Source of the DNA: Syntrophaceae bacterium UBA2192
GTDB taxonomy: Bacteria > Desulfobacterota > Syntrophia > Syntrophales > UBA2192
NCBI GenBank assembly: GCA_002327315.1
Contig: DCVI01000029.1
Location: 1 to 43,676, forward strand
DNA length: 43,676 nucleotides
Direction of reading: 5' to 3'
The position numbers were made by a program, and so were the translations under genes. Shown in pieces: positions 32,288 through 40,706 of this stretch. Every line of letters begins with the position of its first letter. Position 1 is the first letter of the stretch. The notes below the pieces were generated by a model, which had not been told where the DNA came from, did not search any database, and worked only from the letters and a program-made list of their open reading frames with translations.

Positions 32288-32321
32288 ACCCTTGCGAAGG
32301 TTTCCGAACCTTCGCAAGGGT
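32288..32321. repeat. Perfect 15-bp stem-loop in the hypF/ilvD divergent gap
   Basis: The bases at 32288-32302 pair without mismatch with 32307-32320/32321 around a TCCG tetraloop. The element occupies almost half of the 75-base gap. No T run follows on either strand, so it is unlikely to be an ordinary terminator. AAGGTT/AACCTT units of this kind resemble dispersed repeats; no second copy is in the window. Confidence 0.75.
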
Positions 32322-32341
32322 AGATAATCCAGGAGGAAATT

Positions 32342-34006
32342 ATGCGCAGTGATAGTGCCAAGAAGGGATTCGAGCGCGCCCCGCACCGCAGTTTGTTCTA
32401 CGCGACGGGGTTGACGCCGGAGGAATTGGAACGCCCGATCATCGGGATCGTCAACTCGTTCAACGAGATCGTGCCGGGGCACGTCCACTTGAACAAGATT
32501 GCCGAAGCGGTGAAGGCCGGCGTGCGGATCGCAGGGGGGACGCCGCTGGAATTCAATGTCATCGGCGTGTGTGATGGGATTGCGATGGGCCACATCGGGA
32601 TGAACTACTCGTTGCCCACCCGCGAATTGATCGCCGATTCGGTGGAGTCGATGGTGGATGGACACGCCTTCGATGCCCTGGTCTTCATCCCCAACTGCGA
32701 CAAGATCGTGCCCGGCATGCTGATGGCGGCGGCCAGACTGAACCTTCCTGCCATCGTGGTGAGCGGTGGACCCATGCTCGCAGGCCGCTACCGTGGCCGG
32801 GACGTGGATTTCATCACGGTGAGCGAGGCCCAGGGCTCGGCCCAGGCCGGCCTCATCACCGTGGAAGACTTGGCGGAACTGGAGGAGGTGGCCTGCCCCG
32901 GTTGCGGTTGCTGCGCTGGCCTTTTCACGGCTAACTCCATGAACTGCCTGACCGAAGCCATAGGCATGGGCCTGCCCGGCAACGGTACCATCCCTGCCGT
33001 CTATGCGGCGCGCCTGCGCCTGGCCAAGCAGGCCGGACTGGCGGTGATGCGGCTCCTGGAGAAGGATCTTCGGCCGCGCGACATCATCACGCCGGCTTCG
33101 GTCCGCAATGCCCTGGCGGTGGACATGGCTATTGGCGGCTCTTCCAATACAGTGTTGCACATGCTGGCCATAGCCCGGGAAGCGGGGGTCCCGCTGGACT
33201 TGGACACGGTGCAGGCGGTGAGCGACTCCACCCCCAACCTGGCGCGTATTAGCCCGGCGGGAGAATCACGTCACCACATGCAGGACCTGGATGAAGCCGG
33301 GGGTATCCCGGCGGTGATGGGGGAGTTGCTCTCGCTCGGCCTGATAGATGCCGAGCCGGCCTGCGTTGGAGCCGATCATATAGGGGATCTGGTGAGGGGG
33401 AGGAGCACCGGCAATCCCGAAGTCTTGCGACCCGCCTGCGATCCCTACATGGCCACGGGGGGCCTGGCGCTCCTCTGGGGTAGCCTGGCGCCCGAGGGGG
33501 CCATCGTGAAGCAGTCGGCGGTCCCGGAGAAACTGCTGAAACACTCCGGACCGGCGCGGATTTTCGATTGCGAGGAGGATGCCGTGGCGGCGCTTGTCGC
33601 CGGCTCGGTTGCGAAGGGTGACGTAGTGGTCATCCGCTACGAGGGCCCGAGAGGCGGGCCCGGCATGCGCGAGATGCTTGCCCCCACGGCCACCATCGCC
33701 GGCATGGGGTTGGCGGACAGCGTATTGCTGCTGACCGACGGGCGGTTCTCTGGAGGAACGCGCGGAGCGGCCGTAGGCCATATCTCCCCGGAGGCTGCGG
33801 CGGGCGGCCCCATCGCGTTGGTGTATGAAGGTGACGTCATCGAGGTGGATATCCCGGGGCGCCTCCTGGAGCTGAAAGTGGATGGGACGGTGCTCGAGGA
33901 GAGACGCCGGGCATGGAGTGCGCCCGAGCCGCGCATCAAGGAGGGATACATGGCGCGTTATGCGCGTGCCGTATCCAGCGCGAGTCGCGGAGCAATACTG
34001 GACTGA
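32342..34006 (+). CDS. ilvD: Dihydroxy-acid dehydratase
   Basis: IlvD dehydrates 2,3-dihydroxy-isovalerate and the methylvalerate analogue to the oxo acids in valine, leucine and isoleucine synthesis. It is an iron-sulfur enzyme. The 554-residue product has the family cluster motifs FIPNCDKIVPGM and CPGCGCCAGLFTANSMN, then LTDGRFSGGTRGAAVGHISPEAA near the C-terminus. The start has AGGAGG six bases upstream. It is the first gene of a nine-gene plus-strand operon. No leader long enough for a T-box or peptide attenuator is present between hypF and ilvD. GC content is high here compared with the later genes of the operon. Confidence 0.96.
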   Translation: MRSDSAKKGFERAPHRSLFYATGLTPEELERPIIGIVNSFNEIVPGHVHLNKIAEAVKAGVRIAGGTPLEFNVIGVCDGIAMGHIGMNYSLPTRELIADSVESMVDGHAFDALVFIPNCDKIVPGMLMAAARLNLPAIVVSGGPMLAGRYRGRDVDFITVSEAQGSAQAGLITVEDLAELEEVACPGCGCCAGLFTANSMNCLTEAIGMGLPGNGTIPAVYAARLRLAKQAGLAVMRLLEKDLRPRDIITPASVRNALAVDMAIGGSSNTVLHMLAIAREAGVPLDLDTVQAVSDSTPNLARISPAGESRHHMQDLDEAGGIPAVMGELLSLGLIDAEPACVGADHIGDLVRGRSTGNPEVLRPACDPYMATGGLALLWGSLAPEGAIVKQSAVPEKLLKHSGPARIFDCEEDAVAALVAGSVAKGDVVVIRYEGPRGGPGMREMLAPTATIAGMGLADSVLLLTDGRFSGGTRGAAVGHISPEAAAGGPIALVYEGDVIEVDIPGRLLELKVDGTVLEERRRAWSAPEPRIKEGYMARYARAVSSASRGAILD

Positions 34007-34060
34007 AAAGCGGGCTGCCCTGCGGTACCCCGCTACGAGCGAAACGACAAAGGTGATCAA

Positions 34061-35761
34061 ATGGCGAACATGACCGGAGCGCAAGCACTCGTGAGGAGCC
34101 TGGAGGACGAAGGAGTCGATATACTCTTCGGCCTGCCGGGAGGAGTGGTCCTGCCGGTGTTCGACCAACTCTACGATTCTTCCATCCGCACGGTACTCGT
34201 GCGGCACGAGCAGGGCGCCATTCACGCAGCGGAGGGCTATGCACGAGCGACGGGGAAAGTGGGGACCTGCATAGTCACGTCCGGGCCGGGTGCCACCAAC
34301 ATCGTGACGGGCATGGCCGACGCCTACATGGACTCGACGCCGCTGGTGGTTATCACCGGTCAGGTGGCCACGAACATGATCGGCACGGACGCCTTCCAGG
34401 AGGCCGATATCACCGGCATCACCCTGCCGGTGGCCAAGCACAGCTTCCTGCTGAAGGACGCGCGCAACCTGCCCGAAGTGGTGGCCGAGGCTTTCCACAT
34501 CGCACGCACAGGGCGGGCGGGGCCGGTGCTCATCGACATGCCCGTCGATGTGTCGCGCCAGGAGATGAACTACGAGGGGCTGGGCCAGGTGCGGCTGCCC
34601 GGCTATAAGCCCACCCTCAAAGGCCATAAGCGCCAGATCGAAGCGGCGGCGCGGGCCATCCTAGCTGCCAAGCGACCGCTTGTCTATGCGGGCGGCGGCG
34701 TCATCAGCGCGGGCGCTTCCAAGGAACTAGCCCAGTTGGCCAGGGAGAACCTCATCCCGGTCACCCACAGCCTCATGGGCAAGGGTTGCTTTCCGGAGAC
34801 GGATAAGTTGAGCTTGGGGATGCTGGGCATGCACGGCACGCGCTACGCGAATTACTCCGTCTGCGAGACTGATCTGCTCCTGGCTGTGGGGGCGCGCTTC
34901 AGCGATCGCGTAACCGGCAAGCTCTCCGAGTTCGCGCCGCACGCCGCCGTCGTGCATATCGACATCGACCCGGCGGAGATCGGCAAAAACGTCCGGGTGG
35001 ATATCCCCATCGTGGGCGACTGCCGGCTGGTCTTGAAGGAGTTGAACGAGATACTCGCAAGCCTGCGGGGCAACAAGTCCAGCCCGCGGAGGGACTGGAC
35101 GGCGCAGGTGGAGGAGTGGAAGCGCAAGTTCCCCATGGGCTACGAGCTGGAGGGCAAACTGAAGCCCCAATACGTGGTGGAGCGCATCTACTATCTAACG
35201 AAGGGCAAGGCCACCATCTGCACGGAGGTGGGCCAGAACCAGATGTGGGCGGCGCAATACTACCTGTATAAAGAACCGCGCTCCTTTATAAGTTCAGGGG
35301 GGTTGGGGACCATGGGCTATGGTTTCCCGGCAGCCATCGGCGCCAAGCTGGCCTGCCCTGAAAAAACGGTGTTCGATATCGCCGGGGATGGCAGCATCCA
35401 GATGAATATCCAGGAGTTGGGCACCGCCATGCAGTACAAAATCCCCGTTATCATCTGCATTCTCAATAATCAGTACCTGGGGATGGTACGGCAATGGCAG
35501 GAGCTTTTCCACGAAGGGCGCTACTCTTACACCGACATGAGCCACCAGCCCGACTTTGTTAAATTGGCCGAGGCGTACGGGGCAGTCGGGATGCGGGTCA
35601 ACCGCACCGAGGATGTGCGGGGAGCCCTGCAGGAAGCCATGCAGATCACCGACCGCCCGGTAATAATAGACTTCTGGGTAGAAAGAGAGGCCGGGGTCTA
35701 CCCCATGGTTCCACCCGGAGAGTCCATCCTGAATATGCTGGGAGGTGACCTGGATGAATAA
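34061..35761 (+). CDS. ilvB: Acetolactate synthase, large (catalytic) subunit
   Basis: This thiamine-diphosphate enzyme condenses pyruvate with pyruvate or 2-oxobutyrate. The 566 residues show the three-domain family order. The catalytic glutamate lies in VRHEQGAIHAAEGYARATG, the FAD-binding middle domain is VGARFSDRVTGKLSEFAP, and the thiamine-diphosphate motif GDGSIQMNIQELGTAMQYKIPV is followed by ILNNQYLGMVRQWQE. The stop codon overlaps ilvN by eight bases. DNA texture changes within this gene near 35250-35300, from GC-rich codons to a more balanced set with ATA and AAA, although the protein reads through without disturbance. Confidence 0.96.
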   Translation: MANMTGAQALVRSLEDEGVDILFGLPGGVVLPVFDQLYDSSIRTVLVRHEQGAIHAAEGYARATGKVGTCIVTSGPGATNIVTGMADAYMDSTPLVVITGQVATNMIGTDAFQEADITGITLPVAKHSFLLKDARNLPEVVAEAFHIARTGRAGPVLIDMPVDVSRQEMNYEGLGQVRLPGYKPTLKGHKRQIEAAARAILAAKRPLVYAGGGVISAGASKELAQLARENLIPVTHSLMGKGCFPETDKLSLGMLGMHGTRYANYSVCETDLLLAVGARFSDRVTGKLSEFAPHAAVVHIDIDPAEIGKNVRVDIPIVGDCRLVLKELNEILASLRGNKSSPRRDWTAQVEEWKRKFPMGYELEGKLKPQYVVERIYYLTKGKATICTEVGQNQMWAAQYYLYKEPRSFISSGGLGTMGYGFPAAIGAKLACPEKTVFDIAGDGSIQMNIQELGTAMQYKIPVIICILNNQYLGMVRQWQELFHEGRYSYTDMSHQPDFVKLAEAYGAVGMRVNRTEDVRGALQEAMQITDRPVIIDFWVEREAGVYPMVPPGESILNMLGGDLDE

Positions 35762-36254
35762 GCACACTATCGCGATAACGGTTGAGAATCGTCCCGGGGT
35801 GTTGACCCGGGTAACTACCCTGATCCGCCGCCGCGGTTATAATATCGATAGCCTGGCTGTGGGGGCTACGGACGACCCCACAGTTTCCCGAATGACTGTG
35901 GTGGTGGAGGGCGACGACGCCATAATTGAGCAGGTCACCAAACAGCTTTATAAACTTATCGACGTAATCAAAGTAGTGGACCTGACCAAGGAACACCTGG
36001 TCGCCAGGGAATTGGTACTGATCAAGGTCAAAGCCGACCACAGCGTGAGGCCTGATATAGTGCAGATAGTAGATATTTTCCGGGCCCGCATAGTTGATAT
36101 CGGCCGGACCTCGCTGATTGTGGAGGCCACCGGTGACCAACGCAAGATAGATGCTCTGGAAGATGCTTTTCGTCCCTTTGGGATACTCGAATTGGTACGA
36201 ACCGGTAAGGTGGCTATGATCCGCGGTGCCGGCGAAGATAACAGGAGAAAGTAA
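35754..36254 (+). CDS. ilvN: Acetolactate synthase, small regulatory subunit
   Basis: This is the regulatory partner of IlvB that binds valine and gives feedback inhibition. The 166 residues start with an ACT domain (HTIAITVENRPGVLTRVTTLIRRRGYNIDSLAVG) and continue with the C-terminal ALS small-subunit domain ending FGILELVRTGKVAMIRG, typical of the IlvH/IlvN group. The ATG at 35754 is seven bases after GGAGGT; a GTG at 35745 in the same frame is less likely. It overlaps the ilvB stop, which supports equal production of the two subunits. ATA codons are frequent from here on. Confidence 0.96.
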   Translation: MNKHTIAITVENRPGVLTRVTTLIRRRGYNIDSLAVGATDDPTVSRMTVVVEGDDAIIEQVTKQLYKLIDVIKVVDLTKEHLVARELVLIKVKADHSVRPDIVQIVDIFRARIVDIGRTSLIVEATGDQRKIDALEDAFRPFGILELVRTGKVAMIRGAGEDNRRK

Positions 36255-36283
36255 TCGACAAAATATTAAGGAGGCAAACAAAA

Positions 36284-37297
36284 ATGGCGAGAATGTATTA
36301 TGATGCTGATGCCAATCTGGATCTTCTGATGGGTAAAACAGTAGCGGTGATGGGATTTGGTTCTCAGGGCCATGCCCAGGCCCAAAACCTTCATGAGAGC
36401 GGCGTCAATGTGGTGGTGGGTTTGCGCAAACCCACTGATGAAGCCACCGAAAAAGAATGGAACCTGGTCATTGCGGCCGGGATTACCCCCATGAGCGTGG
36501 CTGAAGCGGCCGAGGCCGCCGATATCATCCAGATCCTGCTGCCCGATGAATTGCAGGCCCGGGTTTATAACGCCGAGATCAAACCCTACCTTAAGAGAGG
36601 CGACGCCCTGGGATTCTCCCATGGGTTCAATATTCACTACGGCCAAATTGTTCCGCCCGATTTCGTGGATGTATTCATGATAGCCCCCAAGAGTCCCGGA
36701 CACCTGGTGCGGCGCATGTATCAAAAGGGCGCTGGTGTGCCCGGCTTGATCGCAATCCAGCAGGATGCGAGCGGCAACGCCCGGCAGCTGGGTTTGGCTT
36801 ATGCCAAAGGTATCGGCTGCACCAGAGCGGGGGTCATCGAAACCAGCTTCAAGGAAGAGACTGAGACCGACCTGTTCGGTGAACAGTGCGTACTCTGTGG
36901 CGGAGTCACGGAACTGGTCAAATCCGGTTTCGAAACCCTGGTGGAAGCTGGCTACCAGCCGGAGATCGCTTATTTCGAATGCATGCATGAGCTGAAACTG
37001 ATTGTGGACCTTATGTATGAGGGCGGAATGAGTTTCATGCGTTATTCCATCAGCGACACGGCCGAATGGGGCGATTATACCAAAGGACCGGATATAATCG
37101 GTGAGGACACCCGCTGGGCCATGCAGGAGGCCCTGCAGGATATCCAGGACGGCACCTTCGCCAAGAATTGGCTTCTGGAGAATACGGTAGGACGGCCTCA
37201 GTTCAATGCTTTAAAACGGCAGAACCAGGATCATTTGATAGAACAGGTGGGGTCGGAATTGAGGGCCATGATGCCCTGGTTGAAGGAGACCAAATAA
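36284..37297 (+). CDS. ilvC: Ketol-acid reductoisomerase, class I
   Basis: IlvC isomerises and reduces acetolactate or acetohydroxybutyrate. The 337 residues fit the short class I enzymes. The Rossmann motif is GFGSQGHAQAQNL. The loop after the second strand (GLRKPTDEATEKEWN) is about five residues longer than the common seven-residue form and carries Pro, Asp and Glu where NADPH enzymes usually have Ser or basic residues, so NADH use is possible. The catalytic region has ETSFKEETETDLFGEQCVLCGG and the metal-binding ECMHELKLIVDLMYEGG. It lies 29 bases after ilvN with AAGGAGGC upstream of the ATG. Confidence 0.97.
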   Translation: MARMYYDADANLDLLMGKTVAVMGFGSQGHAQAQNLHESGVNVVVGLRKPTDEATEKEWNLVIAAGITPMSVAEAAEAADIIQILLPDELQARVYNAEIKPYLKRGDALGFSHGFNIHYGQIVPPDFVDVFMIAPKSPGHLVRRMYQKGAGVPGLIAIQQDASGNARQLGLAYAKGIGCTRAGVIETSFKEETETDLFGEQCVLCGGVTELVKSGFETLVEAGYQPEIAYFECMHELKLIVDLMYEGGMSFMRYSISDTAEWGDYTKGPDIIGEDTRWAMQEALQDIQDGTFAKNWLLENTVGRPQFNALKRQNQDHLIEQVGSELRAMMPWLKETK

Positions 37298-37378
37298 CCC
37301 CTGCGCCCAAATACGGTGATATTCAGTCAGGGATAAATCGTGTTTTCCGGCCAAGGTGATTAGATTGGAGGGTTAATT

Positions 37379-38911
37379 ATGGGTGATAAAAACAGGATTT
37401 ACCTATTTGATACCACCCTGCGCGATGGTGAGCAGTCGCCGGGAGTCAGCCTCAATGTGGAAGAGAAACTGGAGATAGCTTACCAGCTGGCCAGCCTGGG
37501 CGTCGATGTCATCGAGGCCGGCTTTCCGATCTCTTCCCCCGGGGACTTCCAGGCGGTCAAGACTATCGCCCAAAAGGTGAAAGGACCGATTATTGCCGGG
37601 TTGTGCCGCGCCACCCGGATGGACATAGACCGCGGTTGGGAGGCGGTCAAATACTCGGAATCACCCCGCATCCATACATTTCTGGCGACTTCCGATATCC
37701 ATCTGCGCCATAAGCTGCAGATAAGCCGGGAGGCTGCCTTGGAACAGGCGGTGGAGGCGGTCAAATACGCCCGCCGGTTTTGCCCGGATGTGGAGTTTTC
37801 GGCTGAGGACGCCTACCGCAGCGATGTGGATTACCTAGCCCAGGTGATCGAAGCGGTCATCGAGGCCGGGGCGGGGGTGGTCAATCTGCCGGATACGGTC
37901 GGGTATGCGGTGCCGGAGGATTTCGGCGCGTTTATCCGTACCTTCATGGAGCGCGTGTCCAATATCGACCGGGCTATAATCAGCGTCCATTGCCACGACG
38001 ATCTGGGCCTGGCAGTGGCTAATTCCTTGGCCGGGGTAGTCAACGGCGCTCGCCAGATAGAATGCGCGGTGAATGGGATCGGGGAACGGGCCGGAAATGC
38101 CTCCCTGGAGGAGATAGTGATGGCCCTCTACACCCGCAAAGCTTTTTACCAGAAGGAGACCGGCATAAATTATCAGGAGATATTCCCTACCAGCCGGCTG
38201 GTGAGCAGTATGACCGGCATGCTGATTCAGCCCAACAAGGCTATCGTGGGCGACAATGCCTTTGCCCATGAGTCTGGCATCCATCAGGATGGGGTTATGA
38301 AGGAGCGATCCACCTACGAGATCATGAGCCCGGAGCTGGTAGGGGTATTCAAGAGCAATCTGGTGCTGGGCAAGCACTCCGGGCGCCATGCCTTTAACGA
38401 CCGGTTGCGGCAGCTGGGATACAACCTGGATGAAAATGAGCTGGACCGGGCTTTCGTCGGCTTCAAGGAAACAGCTGACAAGAAAAAGGAGATAAATGAC
38501 GACGACCTGCATGCCTTGGTGAAGGATCGGGCCCGGGCGGTTCCGGAGCGTTTCCGTCTGGATTACCTGCAAATAATTGCCGGGACCAGGGTGATACCCA
38601 CCGCTACCATTCGGCTGGCTATTGAAGATAAGGTTTTCGAGGCCACTGCCACCGGTGCGGGTCCGGTGGAGGCTGGCTGCCATGCGATCGACAAGATTAC
38701 TGATATCTATGGCAAGATGATCGACTATAAGCTGCAGGCGGTCACCTCCGGCAAGGATGCCCTGGGCGAAGTGACCTCCCGGATCAAGATCGGCGAGAAT
38801 GTCTATAATGGCCGGGGCTTGAGCACCGACATTATAGAGGCCAGCATCAAGTCCTACGTCAATGCCATCAATAAATATTACTACGATTTGACCTTGAACT
38901 CCCAGGAGTAA
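37379..38911 (+). CDS. leuA: 2-Isopropylmalate synthase
   Basis: LeuA condenses acetyl-CoA with 2-oxoisovalerate, the first committed step to leucine. The 510 residues contain the TIM-barrel signature LFDTTLRDGEQSPGVSL, the metal-binding HCHDDLGLAVANSLAG, and NGIGERAGNASLEEIVMAL. The C-terminal LeuA allosteric domain (AIEDKVFEATATGAGPVEAGCHAIDKI) is present, so leucine feedback is expected. The lengths and domain set are those of the bacterial 2-isopropylmalate synthase rather than homocitrate synthase. The 81-base gap to ilvC has no obvious promoter or terminator. TTGGAGGG precedes the ATG. Confidence 0.96.
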   Translation: MGDKNRIYLFDTTLRDGEQSPGVSLNVEEKLEIAYQLASLGVDVIEAGFPISSPGDFQAVKTIAQKVKGPIIAGLCRATRMDIDRGWEAVKYSESPRIHTFLATSDIHLRHKLQISREAALEQAVEAVKYARRFCPDVEFSAEDAYRSDVDYLAQVIEAVIEAGAGVVNLPDTVGYAVPEDFGAFIRTFMERVSNIDRAIISVHCHDDLGLAVANSLAGVVNGARQIECAVNGIGERAGNASLEEIVMALYTRKAFYQKETGINYQEIFPTSRLVSSMTGMLIQPNKAIVGDNAFAHESGIHQDGVMKERSTYEIMSPELVGVFKSNLVLGKHSGRHAFNDRLRQLGYNLDENELDRAFVGFKETADKKKEINDDDLHALVKDRARAVPERFRLDYLQIIAGTRVIPTATIRLAIEDKVFEATATGAGPVEAGCHAIDKITDIYGKMIDYKLQAVTSGKDALGEVTSRIKIGENVYNGRGLSTDIIEASIKSYVNAINKYYYDLTLNSQE

Positions 38912-38934
38912 AGGCATTTTTGGAGGGACATTTT

Positions 38935-40194
38935 ATGGGAATGACAATCAGCCAGAAGATACTGGCCGTCCATGCGGGACGAGAGTATGTGGAAGCGGGC
39001 GAACTGCTCAACTGCCAGGTGGACGTTATCCTGGGCAATGACGTCACCGCCCCGGTGGCCATCGCCGAGTTTAATAGATTGGGGCGGGAGCACGTCTATG
39101 CCAGTGACAGCATTGTTTTGGTACCAGACCACTTTACCCCCAACAAGGATATCAAGTCGGCCGAGCAAGCCAAAATCCTTCGTGATTTCGCCCGCCAGCA
39201 AGGTATCCGGAACTATTTTGAGATCGGGCAGATGGGCATTGAGCATTGTCTGTTGCCAGAGCAGGGACTAGTGGCGCCCGGCGACCTGATCATCGGCGCT
39301 GATTCCCATACCTGTACCTACGGCGCCTTAGGGGCATTCGCCACCGGAGTTGGCTCTACCGATATGGCGGCCGCCATGGCGACCGGGGAAGCCTGGTTCA
39401 AGGTACCGGAAAGCATCAAGTTCATTTATTTTGGCCAGCCCCCCCGCTGGGTCGGCGGCAAGGACTTCATCCTCCACGCCATTGGCGACATTGGGGTGGA
39501 TGGAGCACGCTACATGTCGATGGAGTTTACCGGTGAAGCCATTCGCGGTCTGTCAATGGACAACCGCTTCTCCATGGCTAACATGGCTATCGAGGCCGGG
39601 GGCAAAAATGGCATCATCGCCGCCGACGATATAACCATGGCTTATATAAAGGACCGGGTGAAAAGGCCCTACCATATTTATCAATCCGATGACGATGCGG
39701 TTTATGCCCGCATTATTGAATATGACGTATCCAAGCTGGAGCCGGTGGTGGCCTTCCCCCATCTGCCCGAGAACACCCGTCCGGTCAGCCAGGCAGGCGA
39801 AGTGTGGCTAGACCAAGTAGTGATTGGCTCCTGCACCAACGGCCGCATTGAGGACCTGCAGACGGCGGCCGAGATCCTGAAGGGACATAGGGTCTACTCC
39901 GGCCTGCGCCTGATTATCCTGCCTGGTACTCAGGCTATTTACCTAGAGGCCCTGCGGCGCGGGTACATAGAAACGTTTATCGAAGCCGGGGCGGCAGTCA
40001 GCACCCCCACCTGCGGACCATGCCTGGGTGGACATATGGGCATCCTGGCCAAGGGAGAGAAGGCCCTGGCCACTACCAACCGGAACTTCGTGGGGCGCAT
40101 GGGGCATCCGGAGAGCGAGGTCTACTTAAGCAATCCGGCGGTAGCTGCAGCCAGCGCCATCAAGGGCAGGATCACTCCGCCATGGGAGGTTTAA
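38935..40194 (+). CDS. leuC: 3-Isopropylmalate dehydratase, large subunit
   Basis: LeuC, with LeuD, isomerises 2- to 3-isopropylmalate using a 4Fe-4S cluster. The 419 residues fit the shorter aconitase-like group found in archaea, clostridia and many deltaproteobacteria, not the 466-residue enteric form. The three cluster cysteines lie in GSCTNGR and in TCGPCLGGHMG. The substrate-site motif IIGADSHTCTYGALGAFATGVGSTD is present. The ATG at 38935 follows GGAGGG; a TTG 15 bases earlier is less likely. leuD follows after three bases. Confidence 0.96.
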   Translation: MGMTISQKILAVHAGREYVEAGELLNCQVDVILGNDVTAPVAIAEFNRLGREHVYASDSIVLVPDHFTPNKDIKSAEQAKILRDFARQQGIRNYFEIGQMGIEHCLLPEQGLVAPGDLIIGADSHTCTYGALGAFATGVGSTDMAAAMATGEAWFKVPESIKFIYFGQPPRWVGGKDFILHAIGDIGVDGARYMSMEFTGEAIRGLSMDNRFSMANMAIEAGGKNGIIAADDITMAYIKDRVKRPYHIYQSDDDAVYARIIEYDVSKLEPVVAFPHLPENTRPVSQAGEVWLDQVVIGSCTNGRIEDLQTAAEILKGHRVYSGLRLIILPGTQAIYLEALRRGYIETFIEAGAAVSTPTCGPCLGGHMGILAKGEKALATTNRNFVGRMGHPESEVYLSNPAVAAASAIKGRITPPWEV

Positions 40195-40197
40195 GAA

Positions 40198-40686
40198 ATG
40201 AAATTTACCGGCCATGTATATAAATTCGGTAGCAATATTGATACCGATGCCATAATCCCGGCCCGCTACCTCAACACCTTTGACCCGGCCGAACTGGCCC
40301 GGCATTGTATGGAGGATGCGGATCCCGGTTTCCCCAGCAAAGTCAAAGCCGGCGACATTATCGTGGCTGACAAGAATTTTGGCTGCGGCAGTTCCCGCGA
40401 GCACGCGCCCATAGCCATTAAAGGGGCGGGGGTGGCCTGCGTGGTAGCTGATTCTTTCGCCCGCATCTTTTATCGCAATGCTATCAACATTGGACTGCCC
40501 ATTCTGGAGTCGCCGGAAGCGGCAGCTGCAATTCAGGAGGGCGACGAGATTGAGGTCGACCTGGAGACGGGCTTGATTAAGAATCTCCGCAGCGGTGAAG
40601 TGTATCAGGCCACCCCTTTCCCGGAATTCATGCAGAGGATAATGGCTCAGGGCGGGTTAATAAACTATGTGAAAGAATCCGAGTAG
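40198..40686 (+). CDS. leuD: 3-Isopropylmalate dehydratase, small subunit
   Basis: This is the swivelling-domain partner of LeuC. The 162 residues match the short form that pairs with the 420-residue LeuC type. The family motif FGSNIDTDAIIPARYL binds substrate, followed by DIIVADKNFGCGSSREHAPIAIKGAG, with the substrate-gripping GSSREH. The gene starts three bases after the leuC stop, so translation is probably coupled, consistent with a heterodimer. Confidence 0.96.
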   Translation: MKFTGHVYKFGSNIDTDAIIPARYLNTFDPAELARHCMEDADPGFPSKVKAGDIIVADKNFGCGSSREHAPIAIKGAGVACVVADSFARIFYRNAINIGLPILESPEAAAAIQEGDEIEVDLETGLIKNLRSGEVYQATPFPEFMQRIMAQGGLINYVKESE

Positions 40687-40706
40687 GATCCGAAAGGAGA
40701 AACCCG

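Noticed and set aside
32267..32341. T-box riboswitch or leucine attenuator before ilvD
   Set aside because: The gap is only 75 bases and has no T-box sequence, specifier loop or leader peptide rich in Leu, Val or Ile codons.
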